Source: Paucibacter sp. B2R-40 (GTDB taxonomy: Bacteria; Pseudomonadota; Gammaproteobacteria; Burkholderiales; Burkholderiaceae_C). Taken from it: a stretch of 64,000 nt of DNA. The DNA is taken from positions 124,001 to 188,000 of the forward strand of contig NZ_JAJIRP010000011.1 of assembly GCF_025717555.1 (NCBI RefSeq), given 5' to 3'. Position numbers and translations under genes: made by a program. The notes below the pieces were generated by a model. It ran no database searches. It was not told where the DNA came from and was given only the letters and a program-made list of their open reading frames with translations. Below are positions 54,129-63,459 of this stretch, one piece after another. Numbering within the stretch: position 1 is the stretch's first letter; the number at the start of each line of letters is the position of its first letter.

Positions 54129-54812
54129 TCAGTCATCAGATATCTCTGAACACGGCGGGAGCGTTTTTCTCATCTCACCGGCCAGAGACAAAGCCACTTT
54201 GGCAAAGCTCTCCAATTTATCGATTCTGTCGAGCATGGCCTGCTGGTTGGCCGCCTCCTGGCGCTTCAATAGCCCGTCGACGGCGAACTTGGCGATCCGC
54301 AGCTCGACGGTGGCGTCAAGGTTGCCTTTGAGGGCCTCTTCCAGCCATGGGTTGACCAGCCCGACTGATCGTTCAGCGGCCGCACCGAGCGCGTGACGAA
54401 TCAACTCTCTGGCTGCGTGATCGATGCCCAACGCGAACTGGAAGAGCTGCTTCTCCTCGTCCGTTGCACCTTCAAGCTCTTCGCTGTTCGGCAGACGGGT
54501 GAAGAACCTCAGCTTATCCGCCCCGTCCACGCCCAACGAATTGAGCGTGCGCAGCAGAGGGTCCAGTTCCCGCAGCGGTCGCATGTAAGGGGGCAACGTG
54601 TAGCGGTGCGCCCAAAGCTTCAGGATCACATCAACGCACTCTGCTGTGGCGGCATCCCTCGTCGTCTCAGGCGCTTGCTCGGCAGCCAAGATCTTCTCAG
54701 CGACCATGTGAGACATCCACTGCGCAGTGACATCGTTGCTCAGTTCCAGCCCGGCAACGATCCTCTTGCCAAGCTCGATGACTGACTTAGAGCGATCGAG
54801 TGATTCCATCAT
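54129..54812 (-). CDS. Partner protein of the giant STAND gene (227 aa)
   Basis: This soluble, helix-rich protein has no recognised family. Its start (ATG 54812, or the next codon) overlaps the end of the giant ATPase gene by 26 bases, so the two are cotranscribed and probably cotranslated. The C-terminal third is an amphipathic helix (about 180-215). Accessory proteins of similar size accompany several STAND defence genes; whether this one is an effector, a regulator or a binding partner is unknown. Confidence 0.65.
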   Translation of the reverse strand: MMESLDRSKSVIELGKRIVAGLELSNDVTAQWMSHMVAEKILAAEQAPETTRDAATAECVDVILKLWAHRYTLPPYMRPLRELDPLLRTLNSLGVDGADKLRFFTRLPNSEELEGATDEEKQLFQFALGIDHAARELIRHALGAAAERSVGLVNPWLEEALKGNLDATVELRIAKFAVDGLLKRQEAANQQAMLDRIDKLESFAKVALSLAGEMRKTLPPCSEISDD

Positions 54813-57800
54813 GTCCGATCAGGTAGTACCGGTTGTAAGGGTAGTTATAGAAGCCGTAGTCATCCTTGCCGGTCTCGTCCTTGGGCGGCTTGCGGCGGAC
54901 GATGACGCGAACTATGAGGGAAGAATCCGGGCGCACTTGCAACAACGCGCTGATGAACTTGTTGTCAGCGCTGAGGCGCGTACCGGTCAGGACGCCTCGC
55001 TCTTCGCCATAGCCCGTGCTGCGCGACCAGGTCTCGCTTCTTAAGATGCCCCCGGCTGGCAACGTCCAAGATCTCCCATCTGGATCAGTCGTCGGAGTCA
55101 GGAGGTCAAGAACCTCCTGGCAAGGGCGGGGACCCGGGCTGCTGATCGTGCCCGCCCAAGGGTCAAATTCGTCGAGTCTCAAAGAATCACTGCCCGTCGC
55201 GACCCAACCAAACATCCTCAACTCAGGGTCATCGGCCTTCTCTCCGTAGTCGACGTGATCTGCATCAGGAAGGTAGATTTCTCCGGGGTCAGGGCTGGTC
55301 TGGAGGGCAGCCAAAAGCGTCGCCGCGTGCTGCGACGGAACCAGCACCGACCCCACCGACACCGTTTCGCCGTTGACTGACTCTGTGGTCGTCCAATTGC
55401 CCCACAGGGCAGTCATGCCGTCGTCCGTTGTCACTTGGTCATCCAGGTACTGTCTGCTGGCTCGCCAGCACCACGAGGCCTCAGATCGTTCGCTGCTCGT
55501 CGGGGCGTCCTTTAGGATTTCAGGATCACGCCGTTCCGCAAGCCAGCAGTTGTCTGTGCGAGTGAGCAACTTTCCGCTCAACCAGTCATCAAACGGATTC
55601 TCGTCCTCATCCACGCGCCGGCGTACAGGTCTGGTCTCCAAGAGGTTCCCAGCGACAAACATCATGGCGTGATAGGACTGATAGACCACGCTGTCCTCCA
55701 CCTCCGGCATGCTGCTGTGCCTGTAGGTAGTGTCTTTCTCTCGAAAGAGGCCCCGCTTGTAGCGCTGATCATCTTGGCGGCGGTGGCCAAGTGACAGGCG
55801 CCCGCGCAAGACTGCCATCGCTCGCCGTTCAATGGAACGCTCGCTCAGCCCAAAGACGCTGCCCAATGGTGCGAACCAATACGGGCCGATATCGATGCCG
55901 AAGAAGTACTTGTCATCGTCGTCTACGGTCTCGCCGCCCGAGGGCTGGTCATCAATAACTTCGTACTCGCCTCGGTCGAAGATCTGCGTCGGCAATCCAG
56001 GCTGGTTGGAACTGTTCGCGACATCGAGCAAGTCTCTTGGTAATGCGTTGACTTCGTTCAGTTTCCTCAGTGTGCCTGCAGCGAAATGTCGAATGACAAC
56101 ATGCTGCTCCCGCGCGGCGGCGTCTAGAAAGGCAAGGAAGGGCGCGACGGCACGAGGTGCGTCCATGGCGCCTCGTGACAACGCAAGGCAGAGCCATTGG
56201 CAAGCATGCCACTCGTAGAACACCAGTCCGCGGTCGACGAATGGCTGAGGGTCAGCGTTGAGTGCGCGAGCAGCCAGCGCGGACAACAGCGGCTGCCAAT
56301 CGAGTTCCAGGCAAATGCGGACGCAATGGGCATGCTCCCAGCGTTCGGTGGTGGATGGACGCGCTAGACCTGCCCACAGATAGCCAGCCAAGGCTTCCTC
56401 GCAAGACGACGGTGGCGCGAGCGAGTCGTTCCACGGGCCATCGCCATCCTCTCCCTCAAGAACTTCTTCAAGCAAATCGAAGCCGAAGTTCAGCACCTCA
56501 TCGGCTTCGTCGCTGGTCAGGCGGCGCGCGAGTGGATCCACCAGGTGGAACAGATCTTCGGCATCAAGTGTGTCGAGTCGCGATAGATACCCTTTTATCC
56601 GGGCTGATGCGACGTCTTTTTCCAAGACGATGTCTTCTGCATAGAGCCCATCAAAAGGGCCCTTGTGCCCCCAGCCGCGGCGCCCGACGCGGTTGGGTTC
56701 TTCCGTGGCCACCGATAGGGCTGCCTTCCTGAGTTCGCCGCGAACGGATTGGAGTCGCTTACTCGGCTCGGGGAGGTGCCTGATGACGTCCATGAAGCTG
56801 AACACGCCGAACTCGTCATCCGACTGGATCGCACGGAGGTATCCATCGATCTCCGACAGTGCCGCGCGCCTACAGCCTTGCTCGTAGAACTCGCGGACGT
56901 ACGAGAGATGGTCAACCTTCTTTAGCGATCGTCTTGCCGCGAGTACTGCGGCTGTGTCGCGGAGATCGACTCCGCTGAAGACAGCATCCCAGTCAGGCGC
57001 CTGGATCTCTCTATCCGGGGATGTCCACGGCGCAGGAGCCGTCGATGCAGGTGGGATGGCTGCCTTGGCTTCGGAGGCTCGAAGCAACCTGTCCAAATCT
57101 GGCAGTGCCATCGCCAGCGAGTCAGCCAGCGCCTTGAGTTCACGCCAGGTGGATGCTTCGCAGGTTTGGATGCGGAGGAATCGGTACGCGATCTTTAGGA
57201 TCAATCGTTTTTGGTTGATGTCCGACTCTGCGTTGATGGCCGCTCTGGCGTCGCTGGTGCGTTTCCACCCCCTCACGGTGCCGCTCAAGGCAACTGCGGC
57301 CATTGATGGCAGCAGCTTGTGGTCGATCAGGCTGTAGACCGCGGTCGGAAACAGTTCACCAGCAAAGCCAAACTCTCGATCCCGCCAGCGGCTCAAGATT
57401 GCGAGACTGGACGAGGGGCAGAGGCCAACCAAGCCCTGGACCAATCGCTCCCAGTCCATGTACTTGTCCCGGGCCATGTGCTCGTAGCTGAGCTCCGCGA
57501 TGCGCGCCAGCCGGTACGCGGTCCGGGGCTTTGGTTTTCCCTTCCGATGCGCCGCGTCCGTGAGATCGAGGAACGTTGTCCATCGAGAGAGATGCTCTTC
57601 TCCGATCTTGCTGGCGATGTCGATTGCCTTGTCGAAATATGCAGCCGCTTCCGACCTACTCACGCAGAAGATGGCGCGGGCCAACTCCTTGAGGCTCTCG
57701 ACGCGCGTCTCCGCATCGTCGCGCGATGTAGCGAGCTGATCAAACGCTCTGGAGCTCAGTTGCAGTGAGAGGTCGCCCAGGCCTGCTGTTCGTGCGGTCA

Positions 57801-60800
57801 CGCGGCACATCCTCGTGAGCGTGCTCGAGTAGATGCGGTCGTTCTTATCCACCCACTTCAGCAGGGCGGCGATCTGAGGCGGCTGAATGGTGCCCGCGTC
57901 GCGCTGGATCTGCACCCACTCGATAGCAGCCACCTTCTCTAGATTGAAGCTCCGCTGATAGTCTCGTGAGGATGCCGATTTCGTCTGCCCGAGCGCAAGC
58001 TCGATCTCGTGATCGAGATTCAGAGGCGTACGTCCGCAAACGATATCCGCGGCCAGGATGAACCAGGCGAGGACGCCCCCCGTGACATGCTCCAGCTGGG
58101 AGGCCTGCTGGCCCTTGACCGGAGAACTTTTCGATTCGAACTCAGATCGGACGTCCTTGGGCGCCAGATCAATCAGCTCAATCCGTCTGCCGCGAAGCGC
58201 AGCTTCCAACGCGTAGGCTCGGACGAATGCCGCACGTTCAGCGTCGAAATCATGGACCTGCCGGGGTGGATCCTCTGGCAAGTACCGGCGTAGCGTCACT
58301 GCCCAGGCCTCGTCATCGCGCGGAAGGCGCCGAAGCGCTTGGGTGATCGCAGACCGAACCCCGTCCAACACGCTGGTCCCAGACTTCCATGAGAGATCCT
58401 CTTCGGGCAACTTGACCTTGGGGTCGACCAAGATGCCCATCAGATGGCGCAGCGGCTCCGCCGGCAGCAGGTGTCCAACCTGGCATGCTTCCGTTGCCAA
58501 GCCCAGCAACATCCAGACATCCCCTTCGGCATGCTCGGCAAGCTCGTCAAGCTGCTTGACGCCACCAACGTCAGCCAGTCGCGCAGCCACCAGCTTCGTC
58601 GTTCTCAACACGACGAATTTAGGAGTCCATCCTTTCAGGAAGTGCGCGGCCTCAGCAGGCCCGCGCAATCTCAGCACACCGATGGCAAGCTCGGCGACGT
58701 CCGCGTCTTCGATCTTGTTTTCTTTGCGACGCTTGGGTGGCAGCCTGCTCCAGGCGTTCAACGATTCCCCGGCCATCCTCAACCTGCTCGCGGCCTCGGG
58801 AATAAGGTCTGCATTCCCGGCTAGCAGCACCGCCTCGTACGCATGGTGCGAGCCATGAAATCCGCCGCCGAACGTCCTCCTGGAGACCATTTCTTCGATG
58901 CGATCCGACGCAAGCAGAATGCCGGCGATGTCGGTGTTTTCCTGGATGAGTGTGTTCTGGCGCGTCTCCCCAGCCACTTCGCCGCCGACTCTCAGGGCGA
59001 GCTTGGCGGCAGCGACATCTCGCCCCTGTTGCAGGCACGCCCTGAGAGCGAACATCAGTCGCTGCAGCTCGACGTCGCGGCGCTCAAGGGGGTTGTCAGG
59101 CAGGCTCTCATTCGAGAGGGCCAGCGTGATCAACTCGTTCATCCGACCGGCTGACAGCAGCAATTGCGGCAGCGCCGCCGCGACGTAAGAGCTGGTCGTC
59201 GCGAGAGGCTTGAGCTTCGAAAGAAACGCATCAAGCGAGGCTGCGTCGGGCTTGAACGTCTCGTTGAACCACGTCTCCGCCGGTTCGTCCATGAAGTGCA
59301 GACCCGACTCCTTAACGAACAACGGCCGTCCGAACTCCGTAGCGAACGTACGGACTGCGCTCTCGGGAACTCCTGCGATCTGGGCCAAGATGGAAATCGG
59401 CACCAGGGGGCGGAGAACGGCGAGGCCCTTGCAGATCAGGTCGATCTGATTCGCCTCGGTCGGTCCCCATTCAGCTTTCAGCCGGTTGATGGCCTTAGTC
59501 AGCAGCCCTCCAATCGCGTGCTGAACCGTCGTGGGTGTTGGTCCCAAGGCCCTGAGCATTTCTCCTATGGGCGGGGCGCCCTCCATGGCCAGCGCTTGAA
59601 CTCGAGGGTTATCGCTGCTGAGAAACGCAAACTCCGCAGCCTCAGCGTCCGTCGCATCCAGATAGCTCAGCCGAAGGTGCGCGGCAGACTCAGCCTTTGA
59701 AAACGACTCCAGCTTGATCGGGATGGCTTCGAGTGGCTCACCAAGGTAGTTCTGTCGGTGTGATCGGCATGTGAACGCGAATCGCACCCCATCAGGCATG
59801 TCCGTGTTGATAAGGTCATGGACAAAGGTGCGCTCCCCGATCTCTCGCGCGGCCATGTACGCGTTGTCTGCCGCGTCAATGATGATGCAAAGGCTCGCCT
59901 GGGGCGTGTGGGCTCGGAGAAGATCAATGGCCTGCTTGAGCCGGGACACGAAGGCCCGCATGAATTGCTTAGGGTCTGTGCCGTGAGACGGAATCAACGG
60001 CAGGCACAGCTGCTGTCCGGCAAGCTCGTTCGCGATCTGGACAAGCGCATCACGGTACCGGTGGCGGTAGTTCAGGGCCTGGCGGTAGGTGCCGTCACCG
60101 AAACAGTCGTACAGGATCGCTACCGACCCAGCAGGCATGGCACGAGCCAGGTGAGCTGAGAGTGTCGACTTTCCCACACCACCGTCTGCGTGGATGACGA
60201 CGGGGCGCTGCGCGGAGAGGAGCGTGGCCAGGATGACTGGCTGCTGCGTTCGAGGAAGTACGTGCTTCGGTTCCGAGATCAGCGAGGGCGCAGGCAGCAG
60301 ATCGTTCTCGCTCACCCGTAGAGCTTGAAGCACGTCGTAGAGCCGGATGGAACGGTCCTTTGCACCTTCGTCCGTCGCGCGGCGGGTGACCAGCTCCTTC
60401 AGTTGAAGCGCAGCCTCGGTATCGGACTCAGAAAGGTATGCGCCCAAGTCCTGGCTCAAGAGGTTGCGCTGCTCCCAAAGATCCGGCTCACCAGCTTCAA
60501 CCGAGAAGGCTGCAAAGAAATTCTGCACGCTGCTACCAGCGGACGCGGCATACCGTTTCAGCAATTTGTCAATTGCACGGTGCCGCGGCTCTGTCGCCCC
60601 CGCAGCGAGATCGGCCAAAGCTTCCAGGACATCCGCAGCAAAGGGCCTGTTCGTCAGAAAGACGAACCTAACCTTCTTCTCCAGGACATCCAGTCCGAGC
60701 GACGCCTCCAGTTTGTTGAAGCGACCGGCGAAGCCTTCGATGGTTCCTTTAAGGCCGCTGGCCTTCCAGGGATCGTGAGAGTGCTTGGACGAATGCTTGA

Positions 60801-61041
60801 GCTGCATGTAGCGGATCGACGTTGCCGCTACGACGTCCTCACTCCCGAAATACAAGCCGACGTCGATGACCTCGTCGCCCACGCTCGTGGATGCGTCCCC
60901 CTCGTCCAGTGACGCTCCTTCGATCGTCACTGCCACTAGGCCGCCCGTGGCGGCAAGCAGCCCTAGGCATTGCCGGGCTGCCCATTGGTAGTGAAACTGG
61001 TCGCCGCTCCTGGAGGGACCAACAGAACCTTGCTTCGCCAT
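54787..61041 (-). CDS. Giant STAND ATPase with N-terminal Cap4-type nuclease domain (Avs-like)
   Basis: This 2084-aa protein starts at ATG 61041. Residues about 10-200 look like the Cap4/DUF4297 dsDNA nuclease: FHYQWAARQCL, Glu41, Asp60 in EVIDVG, and MQLKHS with Gln80-Lys82. The STAND NTPase follows, with Walker A GGVGKST near 288 and Walker B IIIDAADN near 388, then a winged-helix part to about 600. The remaining ~1400 residues are a long helical sensor region. This matches the effector-NTPase-sensor layout of Avs-type proteins that recognise conserved phage proteins. I cannot assign it to a numbered Avs type. It is transcribed divergently from the kinase cluster. Confidence 0.82.
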   Translation of the reverse strand: MAKQGSVGPSRSGDQFHYQWAARQCLGLLAATGGLVAVTIEGASLDEGDASTSVGDEVIDVGLYFGSEDVVAATSIRYMQLKHSSKHSHDPWKASGLKGTIEGFAGRFNKLEASLGLDVLEKKVRFVFLTNRPFAADVLEALADLAAGATEPRHRAIDKLLKRYAASAGSSVQNFFAAFSVEAGEPDLWEQRNLLSQDLGAYLSESDTEAALQLKELVTRRATDEGAKDRSIRLYDVLQALRVSENDLLPAPSLISEPKHVLPRTQQPVILATLLSAQRPVVIHADGGVGKSTLSAHLARAMPAGSVAILYDCFGDGTYRQALNYRHRYRDALVQIANELAGQQLCLPLIPSHGTDPKQFMRAFVSRLKQAIDLLRAHTPQASLCIIIDAADNAYMAAREIGERTFVHDLINTDMPDGVRFAFTCRSHRQNYLGEPLEAIPIKLESFSKAESAAHLRLSYLDATDAEAAEFAFLSSDNPRVQALAMEGAPPIGEMLRALGPTPTTVQHAIGGLLTKAINRLKAEWGPTEANQIDLICKGLAVLRPLVPISILAQIAGVPESAVRTFATEFGRPLFVKESGLHFMDEPAETWFNETFKPDAASLDAFLSKLKPLATTSSYVAAALPQLLLSAGRMNELITLALSNESLPDNPLERRDVELQRLMFALRACLQQGRDVAAAKLALRVGGEVAGETRQNTLIQENTDIAGILLASDRIEEMVSRRTFGGGFHGSHHAYEAVLLAGNADLIPEAASRLRMAGESLNAWSRLPPKRRKENKIEDADVAELAIGVLRLRGPAEAAHFLKGWTPKFVVLRTTKLVAARLADVGGVKQLDELAEHAEGDVWMLLGLATEACQVGHLLPAEPLRHLMGILVDPKVKLPEEDLSWKSGTSVLDGVRSAITQALRRLPRDDEAWAVTLRRYLPEDPPRQVHDFDAERAAFVRAYALEAALRGRRIELIDLAPKDVRSEFESKSSPVKGQQASQLEHVTGGVLAWFILAADIVCGRTPLNLDHEIELALGQTKSASSRDYQRSFNLEKVAAIEWVQIQRDAGTIQPPQIAALLKWVDKNDRIYSSTLTRMCRVTARTAGLGDLSLQLSSRAFDQLATSRDDAETRVESLKELARAIFCVSRSEAAAYFDKAIDIASKIGEEHLSRWTTFLDLTDAAHRKGKPKPRTAYRLARIAELSYEHMARDKYMDWERLVQGLVGLCPSSSLAILSRWRDREFGFAGELFPTAVYSLIDHKLLPSMAAVALSGTVRGWKRTSDARAAINAESDINQKRLILKIAYRFLRIQTCEASTWRELKALADSLAMALPDLDRLLRASEAKAAIPPASTAPAPWTSPDREIQAPDWDAVFSGVDLRDTAAVLAARRSLKKVDHLSYVREFYEQGCRRAALSEIDGYLRAIQSDDEFGVFSFMDVIRHLPEPSKRLQSVRGELRKAALSVATEEPNRVGRRGWGHKGPFDGLYAEDIVLEKDVASARIKGYLSRLDTLDAEDLFHLVDPLARRLTSDEADEVLNFGFDLLEEVLEGEDGDGPWNDSLAPPSSCEEALAGYLWAGLARPSTTERWEHAHCVRICLELDWQPLLSALAARALNADPQPFVDRGLVFYEWHACQWLCLALSRGAMDAPRAVAPFLAFLDAAAREQHVVIRHFAAGTLRKLNEVNALPRDLLDVANSSNQPGLPTQIFDRGEYEVIDDQPSGGETVDDDDKYFFGIDIGPYWFAPLGSVFGLSERSIERRAMAVLRGRLSLGHRRQDDQRYKRGLFREKDTTYRHSSMPEVEDSVVYQSYHAMMFVAGNLLETRPVRRRVDEDENPFDDWLSGKLLTRTDNCWLAERRDPEILKDAPTSSERSEASWCWRASRQYLDDQVTTDDGMTALWGNWTTTESVNGETVSVGSVLVPSQHAATLLAALQTSPDPGEIYLPDADHVDYGEKADDPELRMFGWVATGSDSLRLDEFDPWAGTISSPGPRPCQEVLDLLTPTTDPDGRSWTLPAGGILRSETWSRSTGYGEERGVLTGTRLSADNKFISALLQVRPDSSLIVRVIVRRKPPKDETGKDDYGFYNYPYNRYYLIGHDGITRSL

Positions 61042-61499
61042 ATCTTTGGCGCTCCCTGTATCAGTCTATTCGCGGAGCTTACAAGCCCCGGCTGTCGTCA
61101 GCGGATCTTTTTGGGGCCAGATCCTTACATCGAACGTTGTGGGGCCGCTTTCGGGCGTCGAGTTTGGCAAAGTGAAGGGCGGCATCCGCTGCAGTGCCGC
61201 CCGCCCAAAAATGGTGTCGGTTCAAGGCTGGTTGCAGTCGTTAGTGCTCGCGCCATCAGGCGACCGTTCCTGACGGATGCGGACATTCAACCCTCTGCCT
61301 GGAGCTCTATGCCTCCGATGCAGAGGGCTGCAAACGCTCTGTCAACGCCATGAGGCTGATGCGGAGGCGATCAAATGCAGATAAGCTCAACGAATCAGAA
61401 AGCAACTCAGGTTCTGGGGCAGCCCTTGCACGCGATCGTGTGGTAGCGCTCGGATGCCAGCCCACCAGTAGGACCATCAAGGGGAAGGTATATGAGGAA
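61042..61499. other. 458-bp divergent promoter region
   Basis: The region separates the STAND operon (minus) and the RNase H-like/kinase operon (plus). It contains a perfect GC-rich hairpin at 61177-61202. An open frame continues upstream of 61500 but lacks a start signal and domain. Both promoters should lie here. Confidence 0.5.
61177..61202. promoter_or_regulatory. Perfect 8-bp hairpin in the divergent intergenic region
   Basis: GGGCGGCA (61177-61184) and TGCCGCCC (61195-61202) form an exact stem with a 10-base loop. No T-run follows on either strand, so it is not a standard terminator. It might be an operator or an attenuator-like structure for one of the flanking operons. Confidence 0.35.
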
Positions 61500-61955
61500 A
61501 TGGTGACGATTGGGATTCGCGCAAAGCCTACCGCGGTTACTTTTGTAGTGGTAGACGGCGATGAAATAAGAAACGTCGAGGACATAGAAATCCCGCGAGC
61601 TTTCGACACCCCGGACGCCCTCAAGTATGTTCGGAACAATCTTCTCGACATCCTTCGTGAGTATCGGGTAGAGGCTGCTGGCGTTCGAGTCACTGAACCC
61701 AGTGCGCGGTCGCTGAACATCGCACGTATCCAGTTGGAGGGGGTAATTCAAGAGGCCTTCGCCAGTAGCTCACTGCGGGGCTATTACGTGGGTCAGATCG
61801 CATCGATTTCGGCGCGCATCGGCATGGACCGCTCCGACTTCAAGAAGATGGTCGACGGAGAGAACAAACTAAAAATCGACTCATGGGAGGCTCTGAGCAA
61901 AGAAGCTCGGGAAGCACTCCTGTGTGCACTGGGAGCGAAGAATGTCTTTGCTTAA
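61500..61955 (+). CDS. RNase H-like fold protein, DUF3010-like
   Basis: This 151-aa protein starts at ATG 61500. The order of parts fits a RNase H/RuvC-like fold: a strand pair (TIGIRAKPTAVTFVVVD), a helix, a strand with GVRV then a Glu-containing turn, and a helix with RIQLEGVIQEAF. DUF3010 proteins share this order. The usual acidic triad is incomplete by eye, so nuclease activity is uncertain. It overlaps the kinase gene by 14 bases, so the two are probably a pair. Confidence 0.55.
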   Translation: MVTIGIRAKPTAVTFVVVDGDEIRNVEDIEIPRAFDTPDALKYVRNNLLDILREYRVEAAGVRVTEPSARSLNIARIQLEGVIQEAFASSSLRGYYVGQIASISARIGMDRSDFKKMVDGENKLKIDSWEALSKEAREALLCALGAKNVFA

Positions 61956-62988
61956 CCCGTACACGACGGCACAGGTTGCCTTTGAGTTCAAGAGGGAAAT
62001 CGGCCACGAGGGGAAAAACTCCACTGTATTCGTCGCCCATGACAAGCAGCTTGATGCGGAGATAGCGGTCAAGAAGGTGGCTAAGCCTTCGCTGGACGTG
62101 AATGTCTTTTTCAATGAGGCAAAGATCCTTTACATGAGCACTCACCCGAACGTGGTTCAGGTGCTCTACGCGTGCCAAGACAACGATTTCATTTACTTGG
62201 CGCTGCCGTTTTACGCGAACGGCTCGTTGAGGCAGCTGATGCAAACGCGATTCCTCACAGTACGAGAAATCATCAGCTTCGGGTGCAACATCGCCAGCGG
62301 CTTACACAACATCCACTCGAAGGGGCTCATTCACTTCGACATCAAGCCCGACAACGTTCTGCTGTCTGATCGGTGGGAAGGGCTACTCAGTGACTTCGGA
62401 CTTAGCCGTCCGATGAACCGCGTCGGCGAAGCGGAGCAAGACCGTCTATATGCCAAGATGGTTCCGCCAGAAGCATTTACACAACCGGCGCACGGCGTAG
62501 CCTTCGACATGTACCAGTTTGGGATGACTCTCTACCGAATGTGCAATGGGGACGACGAGTTTTATCGTCAGCTGGACACCTTTGGAAAGGGCGCAAACTT
62601 TGACCGACATGCCTTCAGGCACGCACTCGTGAATGGCCAGTTCCCCGATCGATCAGTTTTTCCTGACCATATACCGGCGAGGCTTCGTCGTGTCATAAAA
62701 AACTGTATCGATCCAGAGATACCGAATCGGCCGAAGTCGGCAATCGAAGTTGCGAACGAACTAGCTCAGATCGACGAGCGGTTAGATTGGCAGTATAAGG
62801 TCGACTCAGATACCCGAGAGTGGGTGATGCGCAGGCCTGACGGAATGGAATACAGGCTCTCTGTCCTGCCGGACGGCTCGTCTGTCGCCACGCGCGGGCA
62901 AGCTGGAACGAAGCATGCCAAAATGATCGCTTACACGAAGACGGGGATCAAAACCTCGGAAATCCAGCAGTTTCTGAAGCGTCAATGA
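61942..62988 (+). CDS. Serine/threonine protein kinase
   Basis: This 348-aa protein starts at ATG 61942 behind GGAGCGAAG. It has the kinase set: Lys44 (IAVKK), Glu59 in the C-helix, HFDIKPDN at 131-138 with Asp133 and Asn138, and DFG at 151-153. The activation segment ends in VPPEA. It has a normal two-lobe kinase domain of about 270 residues followed by an ~80-residue tail of unknown fold. Ser/Thr kinases act as defence effectors or sensors in several anti-phage systems. Coupling overlaps on both sides tie it to the RNase H-like and 65-aa proteins. Confidence 0.88.
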   Translation: MSLLNPYTTAQVAFEFKREIGHEGKNSTVFVAHDKQLDAEIAVKKVAKPSLDVNVFFNEAKILYMSTHPNVVQVLYACQDNDFIYLALPFYANGSLRQLMQTRFLTVREIISFGCNIASGLHNIHSKGLIHFDIKPDNVLLSDRWEGLLSDFGLSRPMNRVGEAEQDRLYAKMVPPEAFTQPAHGVAFDMYQFGMTLYRMCNGDDEFYRQLDTFGKGANFDRHAFRHALVNGQFPDRSVFPDHIPARLRRVIKNCIDPEIPNRPKSAIEVANELAQIDERLDWQYKVDSDTREWVMRRPDGMEYRLSVLPDGSSVATRGQAGTKHAKMIAYTKTGIKTSEIQQFLKRQ

Positions 62989-63182
62989 GCCGTCCCCCTT
63001 TCACCTTGAAGAACGATCCAAGAAAGTACCAGTCGCGCGGTGCCATCGGAGGCTCGCGCCACCCGGCCAATGCTGCCCCGTTCGACAGAGAGGAGCAGCG
63101 CGAGCGAGCAGAACGCGCTGTCATTGACGACCGCGGTTACATCCACTTCGCCCGGGCGGCCATACGGCGTCCCAAGGACTAG
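62985..63182 (+). CDS. 65-aa basic protein coupled to the kinase gene
   Basis: Its ATG overlaps the kinase stop codon (ATGA at 62985-62988). The peptide is highly charged, with many Arg, Glu and Asp residues and no hydrophobic core, so it may be disordered. As the last gene of the RNase H-like/kinase unit it could be a kinase substrate or regulator. No family recognised. Confidence 0.6.
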   Translation: MSRPPFTLKNDPRKYQSRGAIGGSRHPANAAPFDREEQRERAERAVIDDRGYIHFARAAIRRPKD

Positions 63183-63459
63183 CTGCGACCGCGCACCACT
63201 CCGCCCCGCGCTGGCGCCAAAGTGCCGACTCACCATGTCCTCGGGCGCACTCTCGCTATGACCACTTCCGTCAGAGCGATCATCCGCGCGATCCGAGCGA
63301 ACGGCAGCAACCGGCTCCTGTGACGGCATCAGGCGTGCTGAGTCTCTGGCGGTTTGCACCCGGAGCGGCGACTGTTTGGACACGGAGCTTTGAACGTGCT
63401 TGGGACTGAACAAATAGCCCAGTGGTGACTTTCGCCTTGTCAGTCAGGCAGCCCGAGCT

